DNA of 64,000 bases. It comes from Dentipellis sp. KUC8613. Its lineage: Eukaryota > Basidiomycota > Agaricomycetes > Russulales > Hericiaceae. Below, one piece after another: positions 12,021-25,100 of the stretch. How positions within the stretch are numbered: the first letter of the stretch is position 1; each line of letters opens with the position of its first letter. The stretch is taken from the NCBI GenBank assembly GCA_002286715.1, contig NSJX01000052.1:120589-184588 (forward strand). The letters run 5' to 3'. Both the position numbers and the translations under genes were made by a program. The notes beneath the pieces were generated by a model, which saw only the letters and a program-made list of their open reading frames with translations, did no database searches and had not been told where the DNA came from.

Positions 12021-13858
12021 TTATTCGCGGGGGTGCGCATGGCGCCCGACGATCTCGACGCCCGCGCCGACGGCCGTCTTGCGCGTCTGCTCCTGCACGC
12101 AAAGCGTTCTTCAGCACCGCGCCGGCGGAGAACAACAAACGCGCGCGGACCCACCTCGTCAGCGTCCTCGTCCTCGTCGTCCTCCTCCGCGTCCTCATCG
12201 TCCTCCGTCTCGTCCTCCTCCGTGTCCTCGCCGCCGATCGCCGCGGGCTCCTCGACGAGCGCCGTGCCCTCCGCCGTCGACGCGCGGCTGAGCGTCGGCG
12301 TCGCGGATACGGGCGTCCCGTCCGCGGACATCGTGCGCGAGTGCGAGTGCGAGTGGTGGTGGAAGTGTGGCGGCGCGGGCACCGTGACGGCCGTGTGGAT
12401 GTGCCCTTCCGCGGGCTCGCTCGCCTTCTCTTTCTCTTTCTCTTGCTCCTGCTCCTGTTCCTGCTCCTCCGCCGCCTCTTCTTTCGTTTCCGCCTCCGCG
12501 GCAGGCGCGGGCGCAGGCACGGGCGCCGCCGGCTCCTCGACTGCCGGCTGGGGCTCCTCAGCAGGCGCCTCCGCCGCCGCCTTTTCTCTCTCCTCCTGCT
12601 CTCTCCGTTCGCGCTCCTTGCGCTCCCGCTCCTCTCTTCTCCTCTTCACCCACGCCATGCCTCCGCCATCGTCGTCCGTGCCCGCAGTGGGCGCCGCCGT
12701 CCGCGACGCACTGCGCCCGCGCTCCGCATCGCCGCCGTACGCGCCGACGACGACCTTCTGGTCGCTCTGCAGCTTCGCCCACGGGCTCGCGCCATTATTG
12801 ACGCTGCCCATGCCGCCGTAGCCCCACTCGACAAACTCGGGCTCGTCGTCGCGCACGTTCGCAAAGCCGGGCGTCTGGCGCTTCTTGCGCGGCGCGCCGT
12901 ACACGCGGCCGTTGAGCAGGCGCGTCGTGCGCCGCTTCGGCGACGACGGCGCGGACTGCGCGGACTGCGCCGAGTGCATGCGCGCGAGCGGCGCCCACGC
13001 GGACAGCGGCGCGGACTTGGAGCTCGAGGTGCTCCCGCGCCGGCCCTTGTCGAGCGAGAGCGTCTCGCTGGTCCACCGCCCGAGCGGGATGCCCCACTCG
13101 CTCCCGCCGTCGCGCGAGCGGCTGCTCTCCCGGGAGGAGGTTTTGAAGAGCCCGAGGCCGGGGAGGGTGTCCTCGCTGGTGGCGGCTGGGCGGAAGAGGA
13201 AGGGGCGGAAGAGCTTCTTTGCGAGCCCAGAGCTCGACTGTGCGGGGGGATGCGGCTGAGAGGGAGAGGGCGTGCGTTTCAGGGTGGCGGCGGGCGAGGG
13301 CGGCTGGATGTCGTTTTGTGGGAAGGTGGAATTTGTCGAGCTCGGGGTCGAGGCGGTGACGTTGATCGCGGGCGGCACGACTGTCGGGGTGGTGGGTGTG
13401 TGCGGGGCGAGCAGGAGCGGGGCGGGATCGGGGAAGGATGTGGGGGACGTGACGATGACGAGGTCCTCGGCCGAATCGAAGGGTGTGCCGTCGTCGTCGA
13501 ATTCGCGGCGGGGGTCGGGGAGAGGCGCGAATCGAATGCGGCGGCCTGCGGGGGCGGAGCCTGATCGTGCGCGAGGCGACGAATTTGTGCTGGTGTTGTT
13601 GTTCGGCAGGGTGAGTGCATGGCCGAGATGGATGGATGGCGGGGGTGTGTTGGTGGTCGACGATGCGGGAGACGGCGAGACGGACGAGGAGGAGGAGGAA
13701 GACGAAAGGGAAGATGGATGGTGGGTGGTGTGGGAGTGGGAGGGAAAAGCGAGAGCAAGCGAGGGGAGCGGTGCGTATGAGCGAGCAGGGCTGGGGTTGA
13801 GGAGGATGCCGCCTGGACGGGAGGAGGGATGAGAGTGGGGGTGCATGACGGCGGCCAT
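12021..13858 (-). CDS. Conserved low-complexity basidiomycete protein, unknown function
   Basis: Exons on the minus strand are 13858-12155 and 12092-12021 (591 residues). The long frame continues upstream without an ATG, so the start is the ATG at 13858 (MAAVMHPH). The unspliced frame would end in an implausible arginine-rich tail. A 62-nt intron (donor GTGGGT, acceptor TGCAG, branch-like GCTGAAG) instead joins to a short last exon ending in a neat tail, RKTAVGAGVEIVGRHAHPRE. Visible parts in order: a Ser/Pro-rich N-terminus with poly-Ser; a motif RRIRFAPLPDPRRE; a possible amphipathic KLFRPFLF segment; RRxS/TxP sites; a strongly charged helix KRRREERERKERERREQ; a Pro/Ala/Glu region; a Glu/Asp run of about 25 acidic residues. 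Probably largely disordered. I do not recognise a function. Confidence 0.78.
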
Positions 13859-14881
13859 GGAGAGCGTTGTGTGGGACGGGGAATATGAGAGCGACAAGTC
13901 GCTTGGCGAGCTCCTTTATTCCATGCACGTGATCCTCTATTGCTGCCCCCGGTCACCCCCGCCAGCCTCCGATCCATCTCCCTTCCATCGTCCCCTTCCA
14001 TCCCTCCCTTTGCTTCCGCCGCCCCCAGCCCCGGCTCACGGTACACAGAGACCCCCGTCACAGCGACTCTCGCTCGCCACGCCCCGTCGCTTCCCGCTCT
14101 GATGCCCAGCCTTATCGCGAACGCCGTCCCTGACTCACTCATTAATCCTCTCGCTTTTCCTTTGTTTCTCTCTGTCTTCTCTTCAATTCCACGCTGCTGC
14201 ACCCCCTGACTCACCTGTATATCGTTCCGATTCCGCATTCTCCTTTGTGTCAGTGCGACCTCAATCCCAAGAGATGTCTTCCGGACCATACCCCGCGCGG
14301 CGCACAGCCCTCCCGCATCCGCAGCCCTACTGACTCTACGCTCGCGACTCGGCCCCGCGACGCGTCGCACATTCCAGGCGGCGCTCGACGAGCCTCAGCT
14401 CACTCACTCTGCGCCCATTGCAACGCGTCCCTTCTCGGCGTACACTACAGGCTGCAGCGACACCGCCACCATACGCGCGGCCCTGCCCAGCGCCGGCACA
14501 CCTGCCCATCCCTCCCAAGCCCCCCGACGTAAGTACTTACTCACCCACCTATCGAGCAGCCGCGCGTGTAGCAACCAGGGCGGCAGCCCGTAGCCACGCT
14601 GCAGCTAGCACTAGCACCACCACCCACTAGCGTCCGCGCGGGACGAGCCGCCGCCCGAGTATCGCGTACAGCCTCCCCGTTCACAGGCAGCCTGGGCCCG
14701 CAGTCTCCCCGTCGCCCCGGCACGCACGCCGCAACATTGAGCAGCGCATGCGCATGCCGCCTCGTCGTGATTGCATACGCATCAGGCGAGCTTCAAGCTT
14801 AAATCCCCCCACGCGTCACCTGGCCCCCGATCTTGGCACCAGACATCCACGCCGCCTGCGGTCACCAGTCAGCTGCGCGCC

Positions 14882-14927
14882 CGTACGCGCACCCCCTCCT
14901 GATCCGTACGCGCACCCCCTCCTGATC
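14882..14927. repeat. Perfect 23-bp tandem duplication
   Basis: The 23-bp unit starting CGTACGCGCACCCC is repeated twice without mismatch, positions 14882-14904 and 14905-14927. It lies in non-coding DNA and is probably a recent replication-slippage duplication. Confidence 0.92.
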
Positions 14928-16612
14928 CGGGCGCGCACAACCCGGGCATCGTCCTGCGCCCGGGGTGCGCCAAGCCTGCATTTGCTGACCCAGTTACCCC
15001 AGGTTGCTGCATATTGACGTTTCGAGTGCTGTCCTAGCCTGGGTATACAAATTGAAGCACACGCCCGGCTCCGAGGACTTGCGTTTTGAGCTTCAAGCCT
15101 CGAGACCCGAAGGCTAAGGTTGAAGCTGGCTATGGCTCGTGCGATCAGGTCCAGAGGCTTACAGTGCCTGCGGATGTGGCCACTGCAGCCAGCCGTGGAT
15201 GGGTAGCTCAAAAAGGTGCCGTACTCAATACTTACTGCTTCCTCACAGGCTACAGTCACGACCACCTCCGAACGATCCTCGTCATCCACACACATACCCG
15301 CATAGGCGCCGCTTGCTGCATCTCGTTAATATATATGAATCCCATCGTCACCGACCTGATCCCTCCCGGCGACGACCCTGGCCTCGCGCCTCGTGCAGCT
15401 CCCGCGCGTAAAGTACGTACAGTGTCGTGTTCATTCAGTTTTCACAGCATCTGAACTTCTACAGCTCCCGGACGCGACACCTCCTCTCGGGTGTCTCTCT
15501 GATATGATGAGCAGAGGCGCATAGAATTGTTTGGTCGAAACGGCGCCAAGCCCCCCGCGCATCCTCAACTACAAACACGTCAACGAATCGTACCCCGCTT
15601 CCCTAAATCCCAAACACCCAATCACAATCAAAACCCCAAGTACTTCATATCTTTCCGCACCCTCCCGCTCGCCCTTCATTCTACAGCACCCATCCCGAAC
15701 CCGCTATCCGCCCGCAGCGCCCGCCGATTCATATCCGAAACCAACATAACATTGAATCGAGGTTCGCCCGGCCGTGCGCGCGGTCTAGGCTTCCAATGGA
15801 TGGCCGAATTTCATCAGATCTGCAGCGTGCGGGCGGGCTGTGAAGTTCGGAGTGCAATCCGCGGGCTGGGGGAGTCGTGCGTCGGCGTTAACATCGAGGG
15901 TGGGCGGTCAACGGTCTGTAAGCATACCGGCCGCGGTATCAGTTCAGTACGTTGATTTCTTACTGTACACTGACGGCATGCTGATACGTATCTACCTCCA
16001 GACTCCCGGCCGCAATAGTCAGTGTTCGTCTATGCCAAGGGCCAAGGGCCAAGGCGTCTTGGCAGCTTGAATATTGGCTCCTCCTCGTGAACGTTCTGCC
16101 CGCCCCGCTAGTACTGATGCATTTGCTCACTTTTCCGCCTTCTCGCTTGCTCGCATTCTCATAATCGATATCGGTTGCTCATGATCACTCGCGTTGATAT
16201 ATATTATCGCGCTTGCGCGCGCGCGTAAGTCCGCTGGGCAGAGGCGGAGGCGAATCGAGTGGTGATGCGATGGAGGGTCGAAGGTCGGGAGGTCAAAGGT
16301 TGGAAGGTCCACGAAACTCGGGGTATAGGCTGCACGGGATGCTGGAGAAACGGAGCGCAAGGTATGTAGTAAGTACTATGTCAGGATGCTCGGGAGGCTC
16401 CGCGTCAGGCGTACTTATCCACTGATATAGGATACTCGGAGGACGTGTACTCCGAGTCTCCGAACCGAACCGAGGCGCTGCGTATGCATGTTGATCCAAC
16501 CACGGATACGACTGTAAACCCAACCCAACCCATAATCTGTTGCGAGATAGCCAGCTACGTATGTCGGGGATGTGCGTGTGGCATTATTCAAGAAGTGGAA
16601 GTCCAAATGCAA

Positions 16613-16678
16613 GATGAGAGATGGAGATGGAGATGGAGATGGAGATGCGAGATGGAGATGGGAGATGGAGATGGAGAA
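16613..16678. repeat. (GGAGAT)n microsatellite
   Basis: About ten near-perfect GGAGAT/GGGAGAT units make one strand purely purine plus T. It would be polymorphic between strains. Confidence 0.92.
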
Positions 16679-16794
16679 GAAGTCGAAGGGCTGTCTGTCA
16701 CCGACAGCTGTACATGTGGAGCTAGCGCTGCGCCATTGAGTCCAGCCAACAGTGCTCGATCGACCCCGCTGGTGTAAACACCCACACTCCAATC

Positions 16795-16822
16795 TTCCCT
16801 TCCCTTCCCTTCCCTTCCCTTC
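16795..16822. repeat. (TTCCC)n microsatellite
   Basis: Five tandem TTCCC units, a pyrimidine-only tract. Confidence 0.92.
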
Positions 16823-17277
16823 AAGCCTAGGATATCGGGCGCGGAGCATCGAGCACCGTTGACATCGAACGAAGAAGCGTAAGTACTCCACGCTACGCTG
16901 CACAAGTCGACAGGTAATACCACAGCTCCAGCCTTCTCTTCGATTCGAGCTTCGAGACTGGCGGAGCACCAGTATCGTTGATCTCGAAAGGTATGACCGG
17001 TACCCGTACAGAAGTGCACTCTACGCTACGCTACAGGCATGCGCCTCGCGCCGCACAGTTATGTCGTGTATGTACGAGTACATACCGACACCCGACCGCG
17101 AGCAAGCTAGCGCTATGACATCACCGTGCGGCGTGCGTACCGTACCTGCAGCAAGCAGCGGTGATCATTGCAACACACATGCAGCAGACTGAGACTCGCC
17201 ACCCTCCAGGACACAGCGCTGGCCCCTCCTCACCTCTGGATCACCGCTCGCAGATCTTCGCCTCTGCCTTGACCTTT

Positions 17278-17300
17278 GTATTGTTATTGTTATTGTTATT
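17278..17300. repeat. (TATTGT)n microsatellite
   Basis: About four tandem copies of TATTGT. Confidence 0.9.
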
Positions 17301-20300
17301 CGCGTCCAGCCAGCACTCAGTACTCAGTCCCCACTAGCTCTAGTGGCGGATCCAATACATGTACATACATAAGCTCCCACTGGACGATACCGAGCCGACA
17401 CGAGTTTGAGTTTGCGCCCCTGATCCGCGTGCCGGCAGCGCGTGTTGATGTCTACGCTCGGGACGAGCTCGCTAGGGCAGAACGTGGGCGGGGATGAGGG
17501 ATGGGGATGGAGATATCGGCGTCTTGAGCCACGAGTGTTGTGCGTTATATTGGACATTACTTATCGCACCTCGAGGCTTGTCTGGTTAGTACACGCCTGG
17601 CGTTGTGCTGCCGCTGGATTTCAGCAGCCAATGCGGACAGCTTCACGCAAAAGCGACCGCGCTGTAGGAGTACTCACTTGAGAGGGATTCCCGAATGCCG
17701 ATGTCTTCTGTCTTCGACGTTCGACAGCAAGCTGAAGAATAGCCGAACTACATCCGCCACAGCTGCAGAAGCCCAAGCAAGAGAAACACATCTCGGGTCC
17801 GTCGACCGACGTGCCTACGACAAACGAGGGGACGCACGGGCGCGACGTAGCGGTTGAATCCGGAGTGTAGCGTCCAGAGCCTAGGGATGGGATGGGATTT
17901 AATTTAGATTTAAGGTATGCGTGTACGGCAGGACCTGGACCCAGAATTCGAAGCTCGCGCGGTGGGAGTTGATCTGCGCTGCCGTGCACGCTCTGGCTCT
18001 GTCTGTGGCTATCCGCGGAGTTCTGGAGTTTGGGAGTTCTGGGTCCCATTTCCATTGCGACGGTGACGGTGACGAGATTCGAATTGCCTTAGACCTTGGA
18101 GCTAGGGATCTTGCTAGCGAGCATGAGCGTGACGGTGTCGGCGCACGTTGGCACGTTGGTGATGGGTACGTACCTAGGTAGGGACTTGAGTTCAGCGCTG
18201 CTCGGTTCGAAGGGAAGGTGACGGCATATTATACTTACCTTGAGTGACACAATGTGAGTACAGTAGATAATGCATATGCATAGCGTTCCTACACCCCTTC
18301 TGAATCATTAGCGCCGCGGATTCAAAGCGCAATATCACATGGAAGCAGCCGCACTAGCACTACTGTGCATCCTGTCAAACATACAAACCGCAAGGCGTCA
18401 TAAATTCGCGCTCACGGCATTGCGCACCAGCCGCACGTCCGTCTGTGTTGAATGCGGAAACCCATCCGCCCCCCTCGTCTCGTCTCCGAAGGCCTTATCT
18501 ACGCCCATTCAGCCACGCCCGGCCCCATTCGCGAATGGGCACCGACCACTGACGGCAATTACCCACCCTGATATATGCAGTATGCCCGTGATACTAGTGT
18601 ATTGCACTTGGTGCATGATAGCGTCGCGGGACGCACGCGAGCAAACGCGCGCGCCCATTGGCTGCGCGAAGCCTGTTCGACCTCGGCGGGCCGCGCGTCG
18701 TCAGAGCCTCGGAGGCGTCATCAGCAGGAGATTGACGACGTGAGATCGAAGCCAGCTGCGCTCGGAGCGCGAGACGCCGGCGTATGTATATGGTATATGG
18801 TATCTGTATCTGGAGCGCGACGTGGACACGCCGACGTCCATGTCAATGTCAGTGTCAATTCGCACATCCAGATAAGAACGTCACGGAGGTAGAGCTTGAG
18901 CTTGATGGGTCGTGAAACAGAGCCCGGGATGATAAGCGAGCGCCGCCATTGACAGAGCTCGTCATCAATAAAACCTATACTGCCCGAGACAAGGCACGCA
19001 CGCACGCCCGTACGCGAGATACGATGCTGCAGCGTGGAGATCGCCGTGATGGCGCCCTCGCGCACCCAGGGTGGAGGGTCGGATCGGGGCTGCGGCGCCT
19101 CGTTGGGAGGGAGAAAGCGCACGTCGCGCGAGGGGCTGATGCGAAATTTTCTGGGTTTCAAGGTCTGCTGTAACCGATATCGATATCTATCGCAAAGCGT
19201 CGACGTCCACTCTGCGAGTGCAGCCTCCACAGGTCCAGGCTAAGCGCGACGAAAGCACGCCATGAGAAGAAGTTTCTGCGTGGGGTTGGCCGTCACGGCA
19301 CGTTCGACGCTGAGGATCTGAGCGTGCAGGGGAAATTCCCATTCGGAAAATGCGTTCCCGTCCTGGAGCGGTTTTGGGTCGCGGACGTTGAGTAGCAAGC
19401 GATAAGTAATTCAAAGCAGGCTGCACAGACATACGGCAGTGAGACGACCGCCGGCCAAGACCAGGCTCGGGTATACCTCGTTAGCCCGCGGGATACGTGG
19501 GACGTCCGAGGCAAAAGTCGCCACGCCTTCGAGGCTAGCGCAGACCACGTTCGCGCGCAGAGTTTGAGAATTGCGAATTGCGGATTCGCCGGTGGCGGTC
19601 GTGGCGAGATGCATGATGGCCGCAGCGCGAGCCAGAAGCCAGACGTGCGTGCTTATCGTCCACTGCTGGGGTTTCGTGCGCGCCGAGCGGGGGGCGCGGG
19701 CGAAGTTGTCGGGGAAATGCGCGTGTGCCTGCGAGAATGCGTGGGTGTCGGTGGGCGGGTGCGCTGCGCTGTCCAGGGTCTGGCGTTTTCGAGGTGGTGG
19801 GAGACGGTGATGATGATGCGGCTCGGTGATGATCAGCCTCAGGAGCAGGAAGAGGGCGACCGGTGTTGACGTTATCTACGCGCGCGAGCGCAAGTTTCCG
19901 AAGCCGCGGTGTTTGCGGATCTTATCTTATCGCACGCTTTGACGCCGGCTGCCAATCGTGGACCTTCTGGTGCACACAATCTTGCCCTGTTGACATCTCC
20001 AGAGCTATGTAGGTACTACGTTCGAACAGAGAGCAATCAGAAATGGCGAGAGATGGTGAAAGTGGAGGGTCTGATTGAAGTAAGGCATACCTTGCTCCCA
20101 TGCCAATGCGAAAGCTCATTCGACGGTCTCCCTGTTCGCCGTGTCTTTCACCACTTTGGAAGAACTTCCACCACAAATTTGCCTGGCAGAGTTATACATA
20201 GACATGTGAATTTAGTGCATCATCTGGCACTCGTATAGGGCAGTCGATTCGTGTACTTCGGTGAGACCGAGCTTGCTCGAGAACTATTCCTGTCTGGCGT

Positions 20301-21248
20301 CGTTGAGTCTATCATCCCAACGGACAAATCACATCCGTTTACTTCCCTGTCATTTTTAGCAATTATCTCACCACCGAGCGAAGAGGCAGCTTACAGAGCT
20401 CACTCGGATCCGCTGCATTCAGGTTCCGGAGACACCCACCGCAGGATCAACGATCCGCTCCCGTCCTTCATCGCGCCTACCTCCACCTAAATGGGGCCTT
20501 CTAAGCTACGACCGACGGGAAGATGTCCATCTTGTCCCGATCGACAATCCCAGCATATGAAGAGAAGGATACTCGGGGTCCTCTAGCAGACGCAAGACGT
20601 TGTCTGCGTAGGGAAATCTAGAGGCCTCGGGAACGGATGGGAACGCTTGCTGTCAGGGTTCGCGCGAACGCGGAGTGTGCTAGGCGTAAGCTCGTTGCAG
20701 ATTTGGAGGTGCGGTGGCCACAAGAGTCTTCCGGAAGTCTGACATTTGGCGCCGATTTACGCCACAAGGATGCGCGTCTCGAGCCGGTGCTACGCTGCGC
20801 CGTGCTGGATCGTTGGTTCGTCCGTTCTGTGCTTACTGGGATAGAAGGCGTCATGATGATGCTCGGTGGCGGATGTCCTGTGGCATGGGTGAGAGATGTC
20901 CGTCCCACGACATGCGGGTGTTCAAGTCATTATCCTAGACGTCCGAGAAGTAAGTCTACGGTCGTGAGAGTCTGTGACCGGCTCATCGGAACCCTTTGAA
21001 TGACAGTTGCCTAACAGAAACTCCAGGCCAAGAACCAAGTCTTTCACGAACCTGCACACGTTGAAGATCAGTGAATCGCTTGTCGCAGATGCAGAAAGGC
21101 TCCACGGAGAGGACGGAATGCAGTTCGTAGGACGTCCGCGACAAGGTGTGCGTCAAGCGAGGGTGGCCAGACCGAGCTCTACTCTACAGTGAAACCAGAC
21201 GATCAACTCACAATAATACATACAGAAACATAACTGACCGTCGTCGTA

Positions 21249-21521
21249 CCTGATATTGCGGCAAAAATTGAGCACATACTCGATATGGACAGGTCAAGCG
21301 CGAGCAGTGGAACGTTGACAACGAGCGAGTCTCCATCCTTGGCCTCAGTTTCGAACATCGATATCCAAGTCGTCTCAGACTCGGGTGAGCGGTTCTTCAG
21401 GATCTGGGCATGCACGCATAACCGTGTGTGATCTGCGCAGAGCATGATCATTTCGGTATCAAGTCACAGATGTTCGTGTCGCTGGCCGAACTCCAAAATG
21501 TGTCCGAGAGCACCTTCCGTC
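21249..21521 (+). CDS. Possible orphan gene fragment (two spliced exons)
   Basis: Two plus-strand exons join in phase: about 21249-21384 (donor GTGAGC) and 21441-21521 (acceptor GCGCAG, next donor GTAAGT). The joined frame gives a plausible polar protein (IEHILDMDRSSASSG..., VSDSEHDHFGIKSQMFV, AELQNVSESTFR). Further short exons can be drawn to about 21680 and 22010, where donors GTACGT, GTGAGT and GTATGC occur, but phase does not close without a stop. It may be an intact orphan with micro-exons or a decaying gene. The start codon was not identified and no family is recognised. Confidence 0.3.
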
Positions 21522-22150
21522 GTAAGTACTCTTGCAATCGCTGCTTCCTGGGTCCGCCCAGGGATAGAGGTCGGCAGTGGTACGTCAATTCCTGCGAAAC
21601 ATTCAGTACGAGTCTAATTTCTGTTATAGGGTTGAAAATTTGCCTTCGCATTTGGTGACTCGAGCAGCTATGAAAGTGAGTAGGTTGAATGCTAAGACAC
21701 TCGTAGATGGCTCAGAAGATAGCCTAGTACGACGCATACAAGAGGTACGGCCCGGGAAGGGGCCGGAAACAGGCGCCGTGCGCCATACACGGTAACACGC
21801 GTCGACTTCAATTTCTCTTCCAATCTTCAATGACCTCCATCCGCCGCTTCGAGGGGCATTTCTCTATGAATTTGACTGACTGCTCTCCCTGTCTCTCTCT
21901 CCTCCTCCAATCGGGTCGTACAAATGTCTTACCATGCGTGTGCCAAAAGTCTGACGTCGACCACCGCTTCCAATGTTTTGCACGAGAACCACCACCATGG
22001 TCACGAGGTATGCGACTTCTATCAGTGTCCTAGGATCTATGCCCGACTTATATAGACCTCAATCGCGATATGCACGTTGAATGCTCTGTAGTGGCATCCG
22101 AACCCCTGGTCTGCGCCTCTACGTCCAAGTCACCCTGAGCTACCCACTGT

Positions 22151-25100
22151 ATGCGTTCCCTCGCTCGTCTGATCCTGACAATACTGCTGCGTAGGATCCG
22201 AGCAATCAATGGTCGCTTTATTCGCAACTACAAACAGGGCTGTGCGATTTTGTGGACACTCCTCTGCCGTCGTCTCCAGCTCTTGAAGCTTTGGTTTCGA
22301 GTATGCAGACAACCACGGGGCACTGATCGAGGCCCTCCGAACACATTGCCGGGTGTTGGGCCTGACAAGGCGGAAGTTGTCGTGTCGGCGAGCTTCGTGC
22401 CTCCGGATGCTAGCCAGCCCAATCTACAGTTGCGCCCCATTCCTCTTGGATCGATCAATCGACCTGCTTCTGTGGCTCAGCCCTCGGATGGCGTTCGACC
22501 CTACATAGATAGCCTTCGACCTTACGTTCTCCGGCCACATTCCACGACGTCTTTGGAGTACTCACGTACAAGAGTCAACCACAGTGTGGACAACCTGAGC
22601 ATTGCCAGTGTCCGCCTGTCGGCTCTTCAAGCCGATGCACGCTTGCTCCAAATGGCAAAACGGAATGCAGAAAGAGATAGAACCCGCCCCCGTCTAACTT
22701 CCACAACGTCACAAGACATCATCCCTAATTCCAGTACCCGGCCACCTATCTCTACATCTCGTCCCAGCTCTCCTCGCCCAGCCTCTCCCACTCGACCTAG
22801 GTCTCTTGTGCATCCCGACAGTGTATTCGTCCCTGGCTCAGGGACCCGCACTCCGTACTCTCACATGAGCGCATCCGACTCTGAGGCCGAAGTCAATATC
22901 GACATCGATCCCCCATCCGAGGTGTCTTTGACTGTGAAGCCGGCGGCACAGCGCCCCGAACTACTTCCCGATCGCTGTCTCAAGCAGATGTTAGTTGAAG
23001 ACGTGTCTCGTTACATCAGCGATTATATCGTGTCAGCCAATGAATTACGACTCGTGTGCGAAGTAGTCTAATCTCAAATTGTGTTATGCATACAGCCCTG
23101 GCCAGGATAGCATCAATACAGTTCCCGCCATGACCATACATTTTCCCCAGTGTGTATTTTCTCGGGTTTCAAAGGAGGTATATCATTGACATAGCTGTTC
23201 GAAGCACAGAAGAAGACAGCTGCGGCGAGTGGACTGCTGTCTTGCACCCAGAAGGTGCACTGTATTTCTACCACCGGCAAAAGGTGCGTCGACCTCAGTT
23301 ACTGCCATTCCTCGACTCACTCCGAAATACTTGTTAGCGCGTTTTCACAGACAACTACATGTATGATGCAACGACGCGGGAGGAGTTGGAATGCTTCATC
23401 GACTATCTGGACGACCTCGTCCTCGCATTACACGGATCCTGGCCGTCCACATCCTGCGACCGAGTGATGGAAATCACTCCCGGCGAAGACGGAGGGATGA
23501 ATTGGCGTTATTACTGCATCGAACATGAGACGCGCAGCATGTTTTGGATAGAAGACTACGACTGCGAGTTATTGACATACGATCTCAAAGGAGTCACGTC
23601 GATGGCTCATCTCAGTATGTTCCCTTCTTGGTGCTGCTGGGCTAGGACACGATCTGACTCTACAGCGATAGAACTCACCATCGAATCCAACTATTGGTAA
23701 GGCAAATTTTAGATAGACTCTCTTCAAGAAGCACGCTGACGAGTACGATTGTATCGTTTATCACAGGGAGCATTGGGTGCTGTATCCTGAAGGACCACAG
23801 GAAATTCCAATGGGGCTCCGGGACGAACTCCTCGCAATTTGTATACACAGTGCGATTGGTAAGTAACATTGTCGGTAACTACAGTTGAGAAGTTTGAACC
23901 ATCGTCTGGATAGATGACATGACATCTCCCAGTTCGACTGTGTCGTACGATGCGCAGCAATTTTTGCAAATGGCCACTCTTATCAAGAGAAGTCAAAGTG
24001 AGGCATTTCACTATGAACGGCCTTTGGGCCTCATATAACCTCTTTCAGATGTGAATGGACCGGGGAACATAACTATCGTGGCAGGCCTTGGTGAGTCCAG
24101 ATGTTATTGAGTCATGAGCGACACTCACATGTCTTGTAGCCCGATTCATGAGCTTCTTCTGTGAGCGTAGACTCGTTACAGAGCCAAGGGACTGTCTGAC
24201 AGCGCTCTGCAGACTACTGGAGGTACACCAATTTCCACGGGCAGAGGGGCGCTCGTCTGATAAGAGAGAAGAGCATTCACGGAAGCAAACCTCAACGAAC
24301 ATTTCTCATCACAATACTTTCTCCCATGCTATTTTGGGCACCAGAGGCACACTTGGGGGACCTTGAGCAAATTTACGTCGACTCCATCCTCCTCGAAAAG
24401 ACCTGGAGCAAGTTCATCAAGAAACTGCAGAATGAATGGAATGAATTTGTTTTCTTCGTAGGTGGTGGAATCTTCGTCCAATTTGACTACACGTTGAAGA
24501 CATATCATTCAGTCGACTATTTTATTGAACGCGAATGTGGCCTTTCTCGCGATACCCAGTGTCATCATCCTCCAGGATAACGACACCCTACTCAATTCGC
24601 CTGCGCAAATCGCCAGTTACCTCTCGATAGCCACAAGCATTGGGACTATCGTCTTGGGGCTGCTTCTGATTCGACAAAACAGGACAAGCTCTCGAACAGA
24701 TACCAGTGCAGCTGTGCGTACCGATAGGCCTAGATTCCGTGACAACATTTGGGTTGACACAGCTTCAGTCGCGAGACTTGTATGACAGGGCTGCAACGAG
24801 ATCTGGGCTTGAGCCATTGGCGATCATCTACAGCCTCCCGTATGCATTGCTGATGTGGTCGTAAGTCTTTATTTTCACAGTAACTGAGAGCAGCTCTGAC
24901 ACGATACCGCAGGATGGTCACCTTCGTCCTCGCCATCCTGCTTCTGTCGTTCAGGAACACAGACCTCGCGACCCGCATCCCCGTGGCAATAGTCGCCTTC
25001 GTGATCGCCAGCCTCATCCTTTGGTGCATCGTGTCCCGTTCAGGGAGGCGAGAAAGCAAGCCCTGGCTCGAAGGTATCAAGAAGATTCTCAACCACAATA

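Larger units (their letters stand above)
13859..21248. other. Gene-poor stretch of about 7.4 kb
   Basis: The first few hundred bases are the 5' flank of the minus-strand orphan. The rest has only short frames without recognisable domains, microsatellites (listed), a 23-bp tandem duplication, an AT-rich repeat near 18780-18815 (tatggtatatgg-type) and TGTCAATGTCAGTGTCAA at about 18840. A minus-strand frame near 20565-20680 (a leucine-rich stretch ending in a stop by 20515) could be an isolated exon, but no start or partner exons could be fixed. No repeat-bounded element was found by eye. Confidence 0.45.

Noticed and set aside
11810..13564. 584-codon open frame on the plus strand
   Set aside because: It lies opposite the minus-strand orphan, and its translation is Arg/Leu-rich poly-residue sequence mirrored from GC-rich codons. 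The minus frame has sensible motifs, an intron and a conserved-looking tail.
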